From an uncultured bacterium (GTDB lineage Bacteria; Actinomycetota; Coriobacteriia; Coriobacteriales; Coriobacteriaceae), in contig CAJMQJ010000004.1 in assembly GCA_905215525.1 (NCBI GenBank), positions 124,001 through 188,000 on the forward strand: 64,000 nt of DNA, read 5' to 3'. The notes under the pieces were generated by a model, which saw only the letters and a list, made by a program, of their open reading frames with translations, was not told the origin of the DNA and ran no database searches. Position numbers and translations under genes: made by a program. Below are positions 26,165 through 34,357 of the stretch, in pieces (within the stretch, counting starts at the first letter, position 1; every line of letters starts with the position of its first letter).

Positions 26165-26942
26165 CGCGTTGCTTGAGCGCTTGGCGGCCCCGCCTGTGCG
26201 TACCGCGCAGGAGCGTTACCGCCACGAGCTCAAATATCTCATTAACGAGGCCGAGCACGCCGCGCTTGCCTGTCGCATGGCGCCGGTGTTTAAGCTGGAC
26301 AAGCATGCGCGGGCGGGCGGTTACACTATTCGCAGCCTGTATTTTGACGACTACTGTAACTCGGCCTACGAGGAAAAAGACGCCGGCATTCTCATGCGCA
26401 AAAAGTATCGCGTACGCATCTATAACGGCAGCGACAAGGTGATTAAGCTTGAGCGCAAAAAGAAGTACGGTAGCTGGATTTACAAGGAAGATGCGCCGCT
26501 CACGCGCGGCGAGTTTGAGCAGATTTTGGCTGGCGACTACGACTTTTTGCTGAGGAGCCCTTATCCGCTCTGTCGCGAGTTCTACATCGAGTGCATCTGC
26601 AACATGATGCGCCCGCGGACCATCGTGGATTACGAGCGCGAGCCGTGGGTGATGGACGAGGGCACCGTGCGCATCACGTTTGACATGAACGTGCGTGCCG
26701 CGGTGGGGAGCTTTGACATCTTTGACGCGACGCTGCCCGCGCTGCCGGTCTTGGAGCCCGGAAAGCTGGTGATGGAGGTCAAGTTTACGGAGTTTTGCCC
26801 GCAGCTGGTGCGCGATATGGTGCCGCCGGGCGCGGCCGAACTCACGGCGGTCTCCAAGTATTGCCTGTGTTACGAAAAGACCGCCTACCTGCGCGGTTTT
26901 AACTACTGGGAATCGGATTTTGAGAACCGAGGGGATATTTAG
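26151..26942 (+). CDS. VTC-domain polyphosphate polymerase-like protein
   Basis: 263 residues, starting inside the end of the CotH gene (14 bp overlap). It shows the VTC tunnel signature in order: RHELKY (24-29), IRSLYFDD (60-67), YRVRIY (R87, R89), IKLERKKK (98-105), MEVKF (E209, K211) and SKY (235-237). These are the basic and metal-binding residues of yeast Vtc4, which makes polyphosphate from ATP. The key residues appear present, so activity is plausible. Bacterial VTC proteins often pair with DUF4956, as here. How the product would cross the membrane is unknown. Confidence 0.8.
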   Translation: MRRASALLERLAAPPVRTAQERYRHELKYLINEAEHAALACRMAPVFKLDKHARAGGYTIRSLYFDDYCNSAYEEKDAGILMRKKYRVRIYNGSDKVIKLERKKKYGSWIYKEDAPLTRGEFEQILAGDYDFLLRSPYPLCREFYIECICNMMRPRTIVDYEREPWVMDEGTVRITFDMNVRAAVGSFDIFDATLPALPVLEPGKLVMEVKFTEFCPQLVRDMVPPGAAELTAVSKYCLCYEKTAYLRGFNYWESDFENRGDI

Positions 26943-26945
26943 ACC

Positions 26946-27611
26946 ATGAGCACCAGGGACTTTTTTAAGAACTCCGTCTTGGAGGCGTTTGGCCAGGTCG
27001 ACCCTGCCAAGATCGGTCTGTCGCTGCTCGTGGCGCTCGCCATGGGCATCCTGATCTATTGCGTGTACAAGCGCTTTTTTACCGGCGTGGTGTACTCGCG
27101 CAGCTTTGCCGTGACGCTCGTGGGCATGTGCGTGCTCACGTGCATGGTGACGCTCGCGATCTCGACCAACGTGGTCATCTCGCTCGGTATGGTCGGTGCT
27201 TTGTCCATCGTCCGCTATCGTACGGCGGTTAAGGACCCGCTCGACCTGCTGTATCTGTTTTGGGCCATTACCACGGGCATTACGGCGGGTGCCGGCATGT
27301 ACGCGCTCGTGGGGCTCACGGCAGTGGTGATCGTGGTGATGATTGCCGGCTTTGCGAGCCATCAGGACAAGGCGTGCGTGTACATGATGGTCATTCACTA
27401 CACGGGCCTGACCACCGGCGACGATATCGTGCGCGCGTTCGGTCGCACCAAGTTTACGGTGAAGTCCAAGACCATGCGCGGCGACAAGGTCGAGATGGCC
27501 GTCGAGGTGTTCTCGGACGGTGTGGATATGCCCTATGCCGATGCGATTCGCGCGCTCGACGGCGTTGAGGACCTGACGCTCATCCAGTACAACGGCGAAT
27601 ATCACGGCTAA
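26946..27611 (+). CDS. DUF4956 membrane protein
   Basis: 221 residues with about four hydrophobic helices in the N-terminal 140 and a soluble C-terminal domain (about 140-221). SLGMVGALSIVRYRTAVKDP is the conserved membrane-loop motif of DUF4956. The family accompanies VTC proteins and is a candidate channel or regulator for them. It is the last gene of the pel operon, 3 bp after the VTC gene, and a hairpin follows. Confidence 0.8.
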   Translation: MSTRDFFKNSVLEAFGQVDPAKIGLSLLVALAMGILIYCVYKRFFTGVVYSRSFAVTLVGMCVLTCMVTLAISTNVVISLGMVGALSIVRYRTAVKDPLDLLYLFWAITTGITAGAGMYALVGLTAVVIVVMIAGFASHQDKACVYMMVIHYTGLTTGDDIVRAFGRTKFTVKSKTMRGDKVEMAVEVFSDGVDMPYADAIRALDGVEDLTLIQYNGEYHG

Positions 27612-27617
27612 TTTTGT

Positions 27618-27641
27618 TCCGGCGTTCTAACGAACGCCGGA
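27618..27641 (+). terminator. Hairpin ending the pel operon
   Basis: A perfect 10-bp stem TCCGGCGTTC/GAACGCCGGA with loop TAAC, 7 nt after the stop. There is no T-run. It is followed by CGACGCTGC (27647-27655). A related hairpin plus the same CGACGCTGC follows rpoD, so this may be a dispersed repeat serving as a 3' end. Confidence 0.5.
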
Positions 27642-27723
27642 CCGCTCGACGCTGCTTGCGCTGACGTTTTCTCGACCTAGGTGGGCTGGTCTTGGTTTGG
27701 TTTTATGTAAGGGATGGTGCCGC

Positions 27724-28728
27724 GTGGACGTGCAACAGCTAGAAGAGTCCTGGGCTGCAAGGGCCGGCGCGCGTGAGGCGCGTCTTGTTGCGGCCTCGCA
27801 CGTGCCGGCGGCGCTGTCGCTGCTGGGGATTGTGCGTCCCAGCGATCGCCTGGTCGTGTTTGCCGATGACTTTGCCGATGCGTTTGCGCGCGGCTTTGAT
27901 GCCTGCGACGTTGTGCTCGTGGGGGAGCCGTCGGTTGCGGCGTTTACCGCCGCGTCCGAGGACTTTGATGCTTCGTTTGATGCTGGCGGGTCGCATCTGT
28001 GGTGGTTCGTCAATTCCATCGGCGGGTTTGGCCTACGTGTGCCCGATCTGCGTGCGCTGGGTCGGGCGGCGCGTGAGGCTCATGCGCTGCTGGTTGTGGA
28101 CAACACCGTGGCGTCGGCTTTTGGCTGCGATCCGCTGCGGCTGGGTGCTGCGCTGTCGCTCGAGGCGCTCGATCGCGTGTGTGCCGGCGAAGCTCCGCGC
28201 AAGCTCGTCGCCGTCTCGGTGGCGCGCTCGCAGCTCAAGCGCCATCGTGTGGATGCAGCTGCCGAGTGCACGCATGCCCTGCTTGAGGGCTGTGGCTTGG
28301 CCAAGCTTGATTTGACTGCTGACGAGGCCGACGTGCTGGAGCGCGGGCTGGACTCGCTCGATGCTCGCATGCAGGCTCACTTCGACCGCGCACGTGCACT
28401 GGCCGAGTATCTGGCTGCCAACGAGATAGTGCGCAACGTGCGCTATCCAGGGCTGGGTTCGCATCCCGATCATGCGGTTGCAACGGGAATCCTCGAGCAC
28501 GGCTTTGGCCCGGCAGTTGAGTTTGACCTTATCGAGCGAAGTGCGGGTGAGCTGTTCGACACATTGCCGGGTGAGTTCCGCACGTCGCCCGCCGGCGGCG
28601 CAACGACACGCCTTTCGGCCCCGCGCGGTAAGCAGGGGGGCGTCATCCGCCTCTTCGCCGGTACCGACGATCCCCTGGTTGTAGCGTCCACCCTAGACAA
28701 CGCCCTTCGCAAGTTAGCTACTCTTTGA
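27724..28728 (+). CDS. Divergent Cys/Met-metabolism PLP-enzyme-like protein
   Basis: 334 residues from GTG 27724 (AAGGGA nine nt upstream). The fold matches the cystathionine gamma-synthase family: VVDNTVASAFGCDPLRLGA around the PLP-ring Asp, and a C-terminal VRNVRYPGLGSHPDH with the typical YPGL. It is short for the family (usually 380-400). The expected SxTKYxxGH lysine region reads SVARSQLKRH, so the PLP lysine position is Ser169, with Lys172 nearby. It may be non-catalytic or use a shifted lysine. No Met/Cys biosynthesis neighbours are seen. It overlaps the convergent regulator by 11 bp. Confidence 0.55.
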   Translation: MDVQQLEESWAARAGAREARLVAASHVPAALSLLGIVRPSDRLVVFADDFADAFARGFDACDVVLVGEPSVAAFTAASEDFDASFDAGGSHLWWFVNSIGGFGLRVPDLRALGRAAREAHALLVVDNTVASAFGCDPLRLGAALSLEALDRVCAGEAPRKLVAVSVARSQLKRHRVDAAAECTHALLEGCGLAKLDLTADEADVLERGLDSLDARMQAHFDRARALAEYLAANEIVRNVRYPGLGSHPDHAVATGILEHGFGPAVEFDLIERSAGELFDTLPGEFRTSPAGGATTRLSAPRGKQGGVIRLFAGTDDPLVVASTLDNALRKLATL

Positions 28729-29062
28729 TGGTGGCAATGAGGTCGCTGGCTTTGGTGGCGATGACGTTGTTGATGTCGGCCTGCAGCTCCTCGTAGACCG
28801 CTATGGCGCGCTCGCCGGCAGGCGTGAGCGTGGATCCGCGGGCGCCGTCGCGCTCGATGAGTTTGCATCCCAGCTGCCCTTCGGCTTCGTTCACAATGCG
28901 CCAAGCCTTGGAATAGGCCATGCCCATGCTTTTGGCGGCGCGGTTGAGCGAGTGCTCGCGGGCAATACCCTGCAGCAACAAGACGCAGCCGTGACCAAAC
29001 ACGCCCGGCAGATCTTTGTCGCACGCTTGAATGACCAACTTTGCCGTCGTCTTGTATTCCAT
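28718..29062 (-). CDS. ModE/LysR-type winged-helix regulator (DNA-binding domain only)
   Basis: 114 residues. GHGCVLLLQGIAREHSLNRAAKSMGMAYSKAWRIVNEAEGQLGCKLIER matches the N-terminal helix-turn-helix of ModE and similar stand-alone molybdate-type regulators, with the usual RGSTLTPAGE wing. The molybdate-binding domain is absent, as in many short ModE-like proteins. It is divergent from guaB and convergent with the PLP-like gene. The target is unknown; a palindrome lies in the divergent region. Confidence 0.7.
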   Translation of the reverse strand: MEYKTTAKLVIQACDKDLPGVFGHGCVLLLQGIAREHSLNRAAKSMGMAYSKAWRIVNEAEGQLGCKLIERDGARGSTLTPAGERAIAVYEELQADINNVIATKASDLIATIKE

Positions 29063-29147
29063 GTGCCTTACGTCTCCCCGCTAAAGCGTTTGCTGGGCAA
29101 ACGCAAAGCGTGCGTCAAACCCTCGTGTGCTCTTCTTAAATCAAGCA

Positions 29148-29176
29148 TTGTAGCAGTCAAAGTGCGTTAAGATACT
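29148..29176 (+). promoter_or_regulatory. Candidate guaB promoter
   Basis: TTGTAG and GATACT with a 17-nt spacer, about 80 nt upstream of guaB. This is an eye-only call in the divergent region with the ModE-like gene. Confidence 0.35.
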
Positions 29177-29185
29177 TCCCCAGTA

Positions 29186-29197
29186 TTGGGCGCCCAA
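29186..29197 (+). promoter_or_regulatory. Palindrome in the guaB leader
   Basis: TTGGGCGCCCAA is a perfect 12-bp palindrome immediately downstream of the candidate promoter, and CCCAAGGTTGGG overlaps it. It could be an operator or an RNA hairpin. No known purine aptamer core is visible. Confidence 0.3.
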
Positions 29198-29255
29198 GGT
29201 TGGGCTGGGTCCTACGAGGCCTGCAGCCGACCGGTCGCATGGAAAAAGGAGAAAC

Positions 29256-30767
29256 ATGGCTACGTTCTTTCCCGGTGAGTCCCACACGTTTTCGGAGTAT
29301 CTGCTGGTCCCTGGCTACTCGTCCTCGCAGTGCATCCCCAACAACGTCTCTCTCAAGACGCCGCTAACCCGCTTTAAGCGCGGTGAGAAGCCGGCAATCA
29401 CCTTGAACATCCCCATGGTTTCCGCCATCATGCAGTCCGTCTCGGGCGTCGACATGGGTGTCGCGCTCGCTACCGAGGGCGGCCTGTCCTTCATTTACGG
29501 TTCCCAGAGCGCCGAGTCCGAGGCCGCCATGGTCAAGGCCGTTAAGGATCACAAGGCTGGTTTCGTTCAGTCCGATTCCACGCTGACCCCCGACATGACT
29601 ATGGAGCAGGTCATCGAGCTCAAGGAGAAGACCGGTCACTCCACTATGCCGGTCACCGACGACGGCACCCCCAAGGGCAAGCTCCTGGGCATCGTCACCA
29701 GCCGCGATTATCGCCCCAGCCGCGATGACCATCAGAAGAAGGTCTCCGAGTTCATGACCCCGCGCGAGCAGCTCATCGTGGGCGACAAGAACATCAGCCT
29801 CAAGGTTGCCAACGACGTCATTTGGGACAACAAGCTCAACGCCCTGCCGATCGTCGACGACAACGATCACCTTATGGGCATCGTCTTCCGCAAGGACTAC
29901 GACAGCCACAAGACCAACCCCAACGAGCTGCTCGATAACGACAAGCGCTACATGGTCGGCGCCGGTATCAATACCCGCGACTATGCCGAGCGCGTGCCGC
30001 TGCTCATCGAGGCCGGTGCCGATGTCCTGTGCATCGATTCTTCCGAGGGCTTCAGCGAGTGGCAGAAGCGCACCATCGAGTGGATCCGCGCCAACTACGG
30101 CGAGGACGTCAAGGTCGGTGCCGGTAACGTCGTCGACGCCGAGGGCTTCCGCTTCTTGGCCGACTGCGGGGCCGACTTCATCAAGGTCGGTATCGGCGGC
30201 GGTTCCATTTGCATCACCCGCGAGACCAAGGGCATCGGCCGTGGCCAGGCCACCGCGCTGATCGACGTCTGCCGCGCCCGTGACGAGTACTACGAGGAGA
30301 CCGGTGTCTACGTGCCCGTGTGCTCCGACGGCGGCATCGTCTACGACTACCACATGACGCTCGCCCTTGCCATGGGCGCCGACTTTATGATGCTGGGCCG
30401 CTACTTCGCCCGCTTTGACGAGAGCCCGACCGAGCGCGTCAACGTGAACGGCCAGTACATGAAGGAGTACTGGGGCGAGGGTTCTGCGCGTGCCCGCAAC
30501 TGGCAGCGCTACGACCTGGGCGGCGCCGCGAAGCTCAGCTTCGTCGAGGGCGTCGACTCCTACGTTCCCTACGCCGGCTCCCTCAAGGACGGCGTGGGCG
30601 GCACACTCTACAAGGTCAAGTCCACGATGTGCAACTGCGGCGCCCTCTCGATCCCCGAGCTCCAGGAAAAGGCACGTCTGACCCTGGTCTCCTCGACCTC
30701 GATCGTCGAAGGCGGAGCCCACGACGTCGTAGTCAAGGACTCCCAACAGAGCGTAACGTATCGATAA
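29256..30767 (+). CDS. guaB: Inosine-5'-monophosphate dehydrogenase
   Basis: 503 residues with AAAAAGGAG upstream. It converts IMP to XMP with NAD, the first committed step to GMP, in the cytosol. The TIM barrel carries the catalytic loop GGGSICITRETKGIGRGQ with Cys319, the phosphate-binding SDGGI strand and the LGRYFA segment. Two CBS motifs are inserted (about 95-215: FMTPRE, NALPIVDD). The long form and CITRE loop resemble those of protists and some actinobacteria. It is monocistronic, with a strong bidirectional terminator after it. Confidence 0.95.
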   Translation: MATFFPGESHTFSEYLLVPGYSSSQCIPNNVSLKTPLTRFKRGEKPAITLNIPMVSAIMQSVSGVDMGVALATEGGLSFIYGSQSAESEAAMVKAVKDHKAGFVQSDSTLTPDMTMEQVIELKEKTGHSTMPVTDDGTPKGKLLGIVTSRDYRPSRDDHQKKVSEFMTPREQLIVGDKNISLKVANDVIWDNKLNALPIVDDNDHLMGIVFRKDYDSHKTNPNELLDNDKRYMVGAGINTRDYAERVPLLIEAGADVLCIDSSEGFSEWQKRTIEWIRANYGEDVKVGAGNVVDAEGFRFLADCGADFIKVGIGGGSICITRETKGIGRGQATALIDVCRARDEYYEETGVYVPVCSDGGIVYDYHMTLALAMGADFMMLGRYFARFDESPTERVNVNGQYMKEYWGEGSARARNWQRYDLGGAAKLSFVEGVDSYVPYAGSLKDGVGGTLYKVKSTMCNCGALSIPELQEKARLTLVSSTSIVEGGAHDVVVKDSQQSVTYR

Positions 30768-30815
30768 GATAAGACCTGCACATAAAGGTTGAGCCTCAAC
30801 CACGTTATTTAGATA

Positions 30816-30850
30816 AAGCGAGATGCCTGCAAGTCGCAGGCATCTCGCTT
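30816..30850 (+). terminator. Strong terminator after guaB
   Basis: A perfect 15-bp stem AAGCGAGATGCCTGC/GCAGGCATCTCGCTT with loop AAGTC, followed by a GTTGTATTTG tail. It begins about 50 nt after the stop. Confidence 0.75.
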
Positions 30851-30884
30851 GTTGTATTTGCTATCATCAGTCGAGTCAACCTTA

Positions 30885-31003
30885 GGGTCGGGCGGCTTAG
30901 CTTTGTTCGCTACAAGTTCCGCACGCAAAGAAGAGCACTAAATGTGCTCTTCGTCTTGCGCAGGACTGTTCGCAGTAGCGAATAAAGCTAAGCCGACCGA
31001 CCC
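30885..31003 (+). promoter_or_regulatory. Long rod-like hairpin leader of leuS
   Basis: Arms of 29 nt (30885-30913 and 30975-31003) pair with one mismatch and one G-U. Inside lies a second hairpin with AAGAGCAC/GTGCTCTT and loop TAAAT. The whole rod ends 23 nt before the leuS ATG. A third copy of AGCTAAG (31005-31011) could compete for the CTTAGCT of the 5' arm. No T-box core (specifier loop, UGGN bulge, GGUGG) is visible. It may be a leuS attenuation leader, a processed RNA or an inserted inverted-repeat element. Confidence 0.5.
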
Positions 31004-31026
31004 CAGCTAAGATTAAAGGAGCTGAT

Positions 31027-33603
31027 ATGTGCGATTGCACAGATCATAAGGATGAGATCCCTGCCTACGACGCGCAGGCCATTGAGTCCCGGTGGATGAA
31101 GGCCTGGGAGGACTCCAACCTCTTTGCCGTCGACACCGACGCCAGCAAGCCCAAGAAGTACGTGCTCGAGATGTTCCCGTATCCGTCGGGCGACCTGCAC
31201 ATGGGCCACGCGCGCAACTACACCATCGGCGACGCCATGGCCCGTCAGGCCCGCATGCGCGGCTACGACGTGCTGCACCCCATCGGCTTTGACGCCTTTG
31301 GCCTGCCCGCTGAGAACGCCGCCATCAAGCACAACACGCAGGCTGCCGCCTGGACGTATAAGAACATGGACCAGGCGCTCGCCACGATGAGGCGCATGGG
31401 CTTCTCCTACGACCTGGATCGCACCGTTAAGACCTGCAGCCCCGACTACTATCGCTGGGGCCAGTGGATCTTTGAGAAGATGTGGGAAAAGGGCCTGGTC
31501 TATCGTAAGAAGAATCCGGTTAACTGGTGCCCCACCTGCAAGACCGTTTTGGCTAACGAGCAGGTGACCGAGGGCAAGTGCTGGCGTTGCGGCACCGAGC
31601 CTGAGAAGCGCGACCTTGAGCAGTGGTACTACAAGATCACCGAGTACTCCCAGGAGCTGCTCGACGACCTGGAGAAGCTCCCCGGCTGGCCCGAGCGCGT
31701 CAAGCAGATGCAGGCCAATTGGATCGGCCGCTCCGAGGGTGCCGAGGTCGACTTTACCCTGTGCGATGCCGATGGCGAGCCCATCGAGGGCGATGAGGGC
31801 AAGATCACCGTCTTCACCACGCGTGCCGATACCCTTTTTGGCGTCTCCTTCTTTGTCCTGGCTCCCGAGTACGCCCGTCTGCACGAGCTCGTCGAGGGCA
31901 CGGAGTACGAGGCGGCCGTCACCAAGATCGTTGAGGACTCCAAGCACATTTCTGCCGTCGAGCGTGCCCAGGGCACTCTCGAGAAGCACGGTGCCTTTAC
32001 TGGCCGATACGTGGTGAACCCCGTTAACGGCGAAAAGGTCCCCGTGTGGGTTGCCGACTACGTCGTGGCCGACTACGGCACCGGCGCCGTCATGGCCGTT
32101 CCCTGCGGCGACCAGCGCGACTTTGAGTTTGCCCGCAAGTATGATCTGCCGATCGTGCCGATCATCCTGGACGACAATGATCGCGCTGCCGTCGAGGCCA
32201 GCGGCGAGACCATCGATACCTTCCATGCCGAGACTGTCGACTGGGAATGCGCCCACGCTGCCGAGGGCACGCTGGTCCAGTCGGGCAAGTACACCGGCAT
32301 GCGCGGCGGTAAGCACTCCGAGGGCGAGTCTGCCATCGTGGCTGACCTCGAGGCCATGGGCTGCGGTCGTCGTAAGGTCGAGTTCCGTCTGCGCGACTGG
32401 CTCATTTCCCGCCAGCGCTATTGGGGCAACCCCATCCCGGCCATCCACTGCGAGCACTGCGGCATCGTGCCCGTGCCCGAGGATCAGCTGCCGGTGACGC
32501 TGCCCGAGAACCTGGACCTGGGTGCCGGCGAGACGCTTGCCGAGTGCAAGGACTTCTACGAGACCACCTGCCCGGTCTGCGGCCGCCCGGCCAAGCGCGA
32601 GACCGATACCATGGACACCTTTACCTGCTCCAGCTGGTATTACCTGCGCTATACCGACCCGCACAACACCGAGCTGCCCTTCTCCCGCGAAGCCGCCGAC
32701 CGTTGGATGCCTGTCGATAACTACATCGGCGGCATCGAGCATGCCATCCTGCACCTGCTCTACAGCCGCTTCTTTACCAAGGCGCTGCGCGACCTGGGCC
32801 TGCTGAGCGTGGACGAGCCCTTCACCAACCTGCTGTGCCAGGGCATGGTTAAGGACGAGAACGGCGACACCATGTCCAAGTCCAAGGGCAATGTCGTGCC
32901 CCCGAGCTCGGTCATCGAGCCCTACGGCGCCGACACCATGCGTCTGGCGATCCTGTTTATCGCCCCGCCCGAGAAGGACTTCGACTGGGATCCCAAGGCC
33001 GTTGAGGGCGCCAGCCGCTTCATCAAGCGCGCCTGGCGTATCGTTTGGCAGCTCGTCCAGTCCGGCGACGCCAACGTGGCCTTCGACAAGTCCGCGCTCG
33101 ACGAGGTTGCGATGAAGCTCTATCGCGAGCGTCACCGGACCATCGCCAAGTGCACCGAGGACTTCGATCGCGGTCAGTTCAACACCGCCATCTCGGCCGT
33201 CATGGAACTCGTCAATGCCGCGAGTGCCTACCTCAATGCTACTGAGGGCGCTTCCCGTGACAAGGCGCTGTGCTACGGCGTGGCCAAGGATATCGTAAGC
33301 GTCCTTGCCCCCATCTGCCCGTTCTGGGCCGATGAACTGTGGCATGAGGCACTCGGCTGCGAGGGCAACGCCTACACCGCCGCCTGGCCCGAGTTCGACC
33401 TGGCCGAGTCCATCGAGGACACGGTGCAGATCGTCGTACAGGTGCTCGGCAAGGTCCGTGGCCGCATCGACGTCGCCCGCGACGCCTCCAACGAGGAGAT
33501 GCAGGCTGCCGCCGAGGCCGCCGTCGCCAAGTGGACCGAGGGCAAGACCGTCGTCAAGGCCATCTGCGTGCCCGGCAAGCTTGTCAACCTTGTGGTCAAG
33601 TAA
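31027..33603 (+). CDS. leuS: Leucyl-tRNA synthetase
   Basis: 858 residues, normal bacterial length, with AAAGGAG before ATG 31027. It charges tRNA-Leu with leucine using ATP. Visible are the HIGH motif as HMGH (58-61), a zinc-type CPTCK...CWRCG insert, the CP1 editing domain and the KMSKS loop as TMSKS (615-619). The C-terminal anticodon-binding domain is complete. It is preceded by the rod-like leader and followed by a terminator. Confidence 0.97.
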   Translation: MCDCTDHKDEIPAYDAQAIESRWMKAWEDSNLFAVDTDASKPKKYVLEMFPYPSGDLHMGHARNYTIGDAMARQARMRGYDVLHPIGFDAFGLPAENAAIKHNTQAAAWTYKNMDQALATMRRMGFSYDLDRTVKTCSPDYYRWGQWIFEKMWEKGLVYRKKNPVNWCPTCKTVLANEQVTEGKCWRCGTEPEKRDLEQWYYKITEYSQELLDDLEKLPGWPERVKQMQANWIGRSEGAEVDFTLCDADGEPIEGDEGKITVFTTRADTLFGVSFFVLAPEYARLHELVEGTEYEAAVTKIVEDSKHISAVERAQGTLEKHGAFTGRYVVNPVNGEKVPVWVADYVVADYGTGAVMAVPCGDQRDFEFARKYDLPIVPIILDDNDRAAVEASGETIDTFHAETVDWECAHAAEGTLVQSGKYTGMRGGKHSEGESAIVADLEAMGCGRRKVEFRLRDWLISRQRYWGNPIPAIHCEHCGIVPVPEDQLPVTLPENLDLGAGETLAECKDFYETTCPVCGRPAKRETDTMDTFTCSSWYYLRYTDPHNTELPFSREAADRWMPVDNYIGGIEHAILHLLYSRFFTKALRDLGLLSVDEPFTNLLCQGMVKDENGDTMSKSKGNVVPPSSVIEPYGADTMRLAILFIAPPEKDFDWDPKAVEGASRFIKRAWRIVWQLVQSGDANVAFDKSALDEVAMKLYRERHRTIAKCTEDFDRGQFNTAISAVMELVNAASAYLNATEGASRDKALCYGVAKDIVSVLAPICPFWADELWHEALGCEGNAYTAAWPEFDLAESIEDTVQIVVQVLGKVRGRIDVARDASNEEMQAAAEAAVAKWTEGKTVVKAICVPGKLVNLVVK

Positions 33604-33632
33604 ACGTCGCACGCATAGCTGATGCTTCTAAG

Positions 33633-33668
33633 ACGAGGGGCGATCCGGCTGGGTCGTCCCTCGTTTTG
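33633..33668 (+). terminator. Terminator after leuS
   Basis: ACGAGGGGCGATCC pairs with GGGTCGTCCCTCGT over 14 bp (two G-U pairs), with loop GGCT and a TTTGTTTTG tail, 29 nt after the stop. Confidence 0.75.
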
Positions 33669-33861
33669 TTTTGCCTGCCCAAAGCGCCCGCGGTCAATTG
33701 TTCTATTCTTGTGGAGAACCTGTGCGCACGCTGACCTGCAGATTCGTACTGTGCTTGCACGTTTCCGCAGCTATTGGTATAGTTTGCTTGCAAATGAAGT
33801 TGTAATTGAAAGAAGTGGGGTTTCGGCCCCGCTTCTTTTTTGTATGGATGGAGGTGCCGCA

Positions 33862-34356
33862 ATGGTCAAGACCAAGACCGAGCAGGCGATTATCGACGCG
33901 CTCGAGGCCGTCGCTCCCCAGTACGATGTCGACATCGTCGACGTCGAGCTCGTGGGTGCCACCAAGGCCCCCTGCGTGCGCGTGCGTATCGAGGGTGCCG
34001 AGGGTCAGAGCCTGTCGCTCAACGACGTCACGGCCAACACCAAGTGGGTCGGCGATGTGATTGAGGAGCTCGACCCCATCTCTTTGAGCTACACGCTCGA
34101 GGTGTCGAGCCCGGGCATGGCGCGCCCGCTGCGCCGTCCGCGCGACTTTGCCCGCTTTGTGGGCGAGGACTGCGAGCTCACCTCCACCGCCACCGAGGGC
34201 CGTCGTAAGTACACCGGCAAGATTGCCGCCGCGACCGAGACGAACGTGACCCTCGAGCTCGAGGACGGCGAGTCCGTTACCCTCGATTTCTCTGATGTTA
34301 AAAAGTGCAAGTTGAAGCCCACCTACGACTTCAAGCCCGCGAAGGAAGGAAAGTAA
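33862..34356 (+). CDS. rimP: Ribosome maturation factor RimP
   Basis: 164 residues from ATG 33862, with GGAGG seven nt upstream. A much longer in-frame ORF back to 33622 lacks coding character. It has the RimP pattern: N-terminal alpha/beta domain with VDVELVGATK and LEVSSPGMARPLR, then an Sm-like barrel (residues 90-164) with YTGKIAA and LDFSDVKKCKL. It helps 30S subunit assembly. The stop is 1 bp before nusA, the usual operon head. Confidence 0.93.
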   Translation: MVKTKTEQAIIDALEAVAPQYDVDIVDVELVGATKAPCVRVRIEGAEGQSLSLNDVTANTKWVGDVIEELDPISLSYTLEVSSPGMARPLRRPRDFARFVGEDCELTSTATEGRRKYTGKIAAATETNVTLELEDGESVTLDFSDVKKCKLKPTYDFKPAKEGK

Positions 34357-34357
34357 G

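Noticed and set aside
29063..29255. Purine or tetrahydrofolate riboswitch before guaB
   Set aside because: Only short palindromes; no aptamer core recognised.
30768..31026. T-box riboswitch for leuS
   Set aside because: No specifier stem-loop, no conserved T-box bulge and no antiterminator; only the rod hairpin is seen.
30988..33612. 874-residue open frame antisense to leuS
   Set aside because: Long reverse frames opposite high-GC genes arise from codon bias. leuS has all synthetase motifs, and the antisense product is low-complexity.
33622..33861. N-terminal extension of RimP
   Set aside because: Basic, Cys/Arg-rich, non-family sequence that includes the leuS terminator; GGAGG supports ATG 33862.
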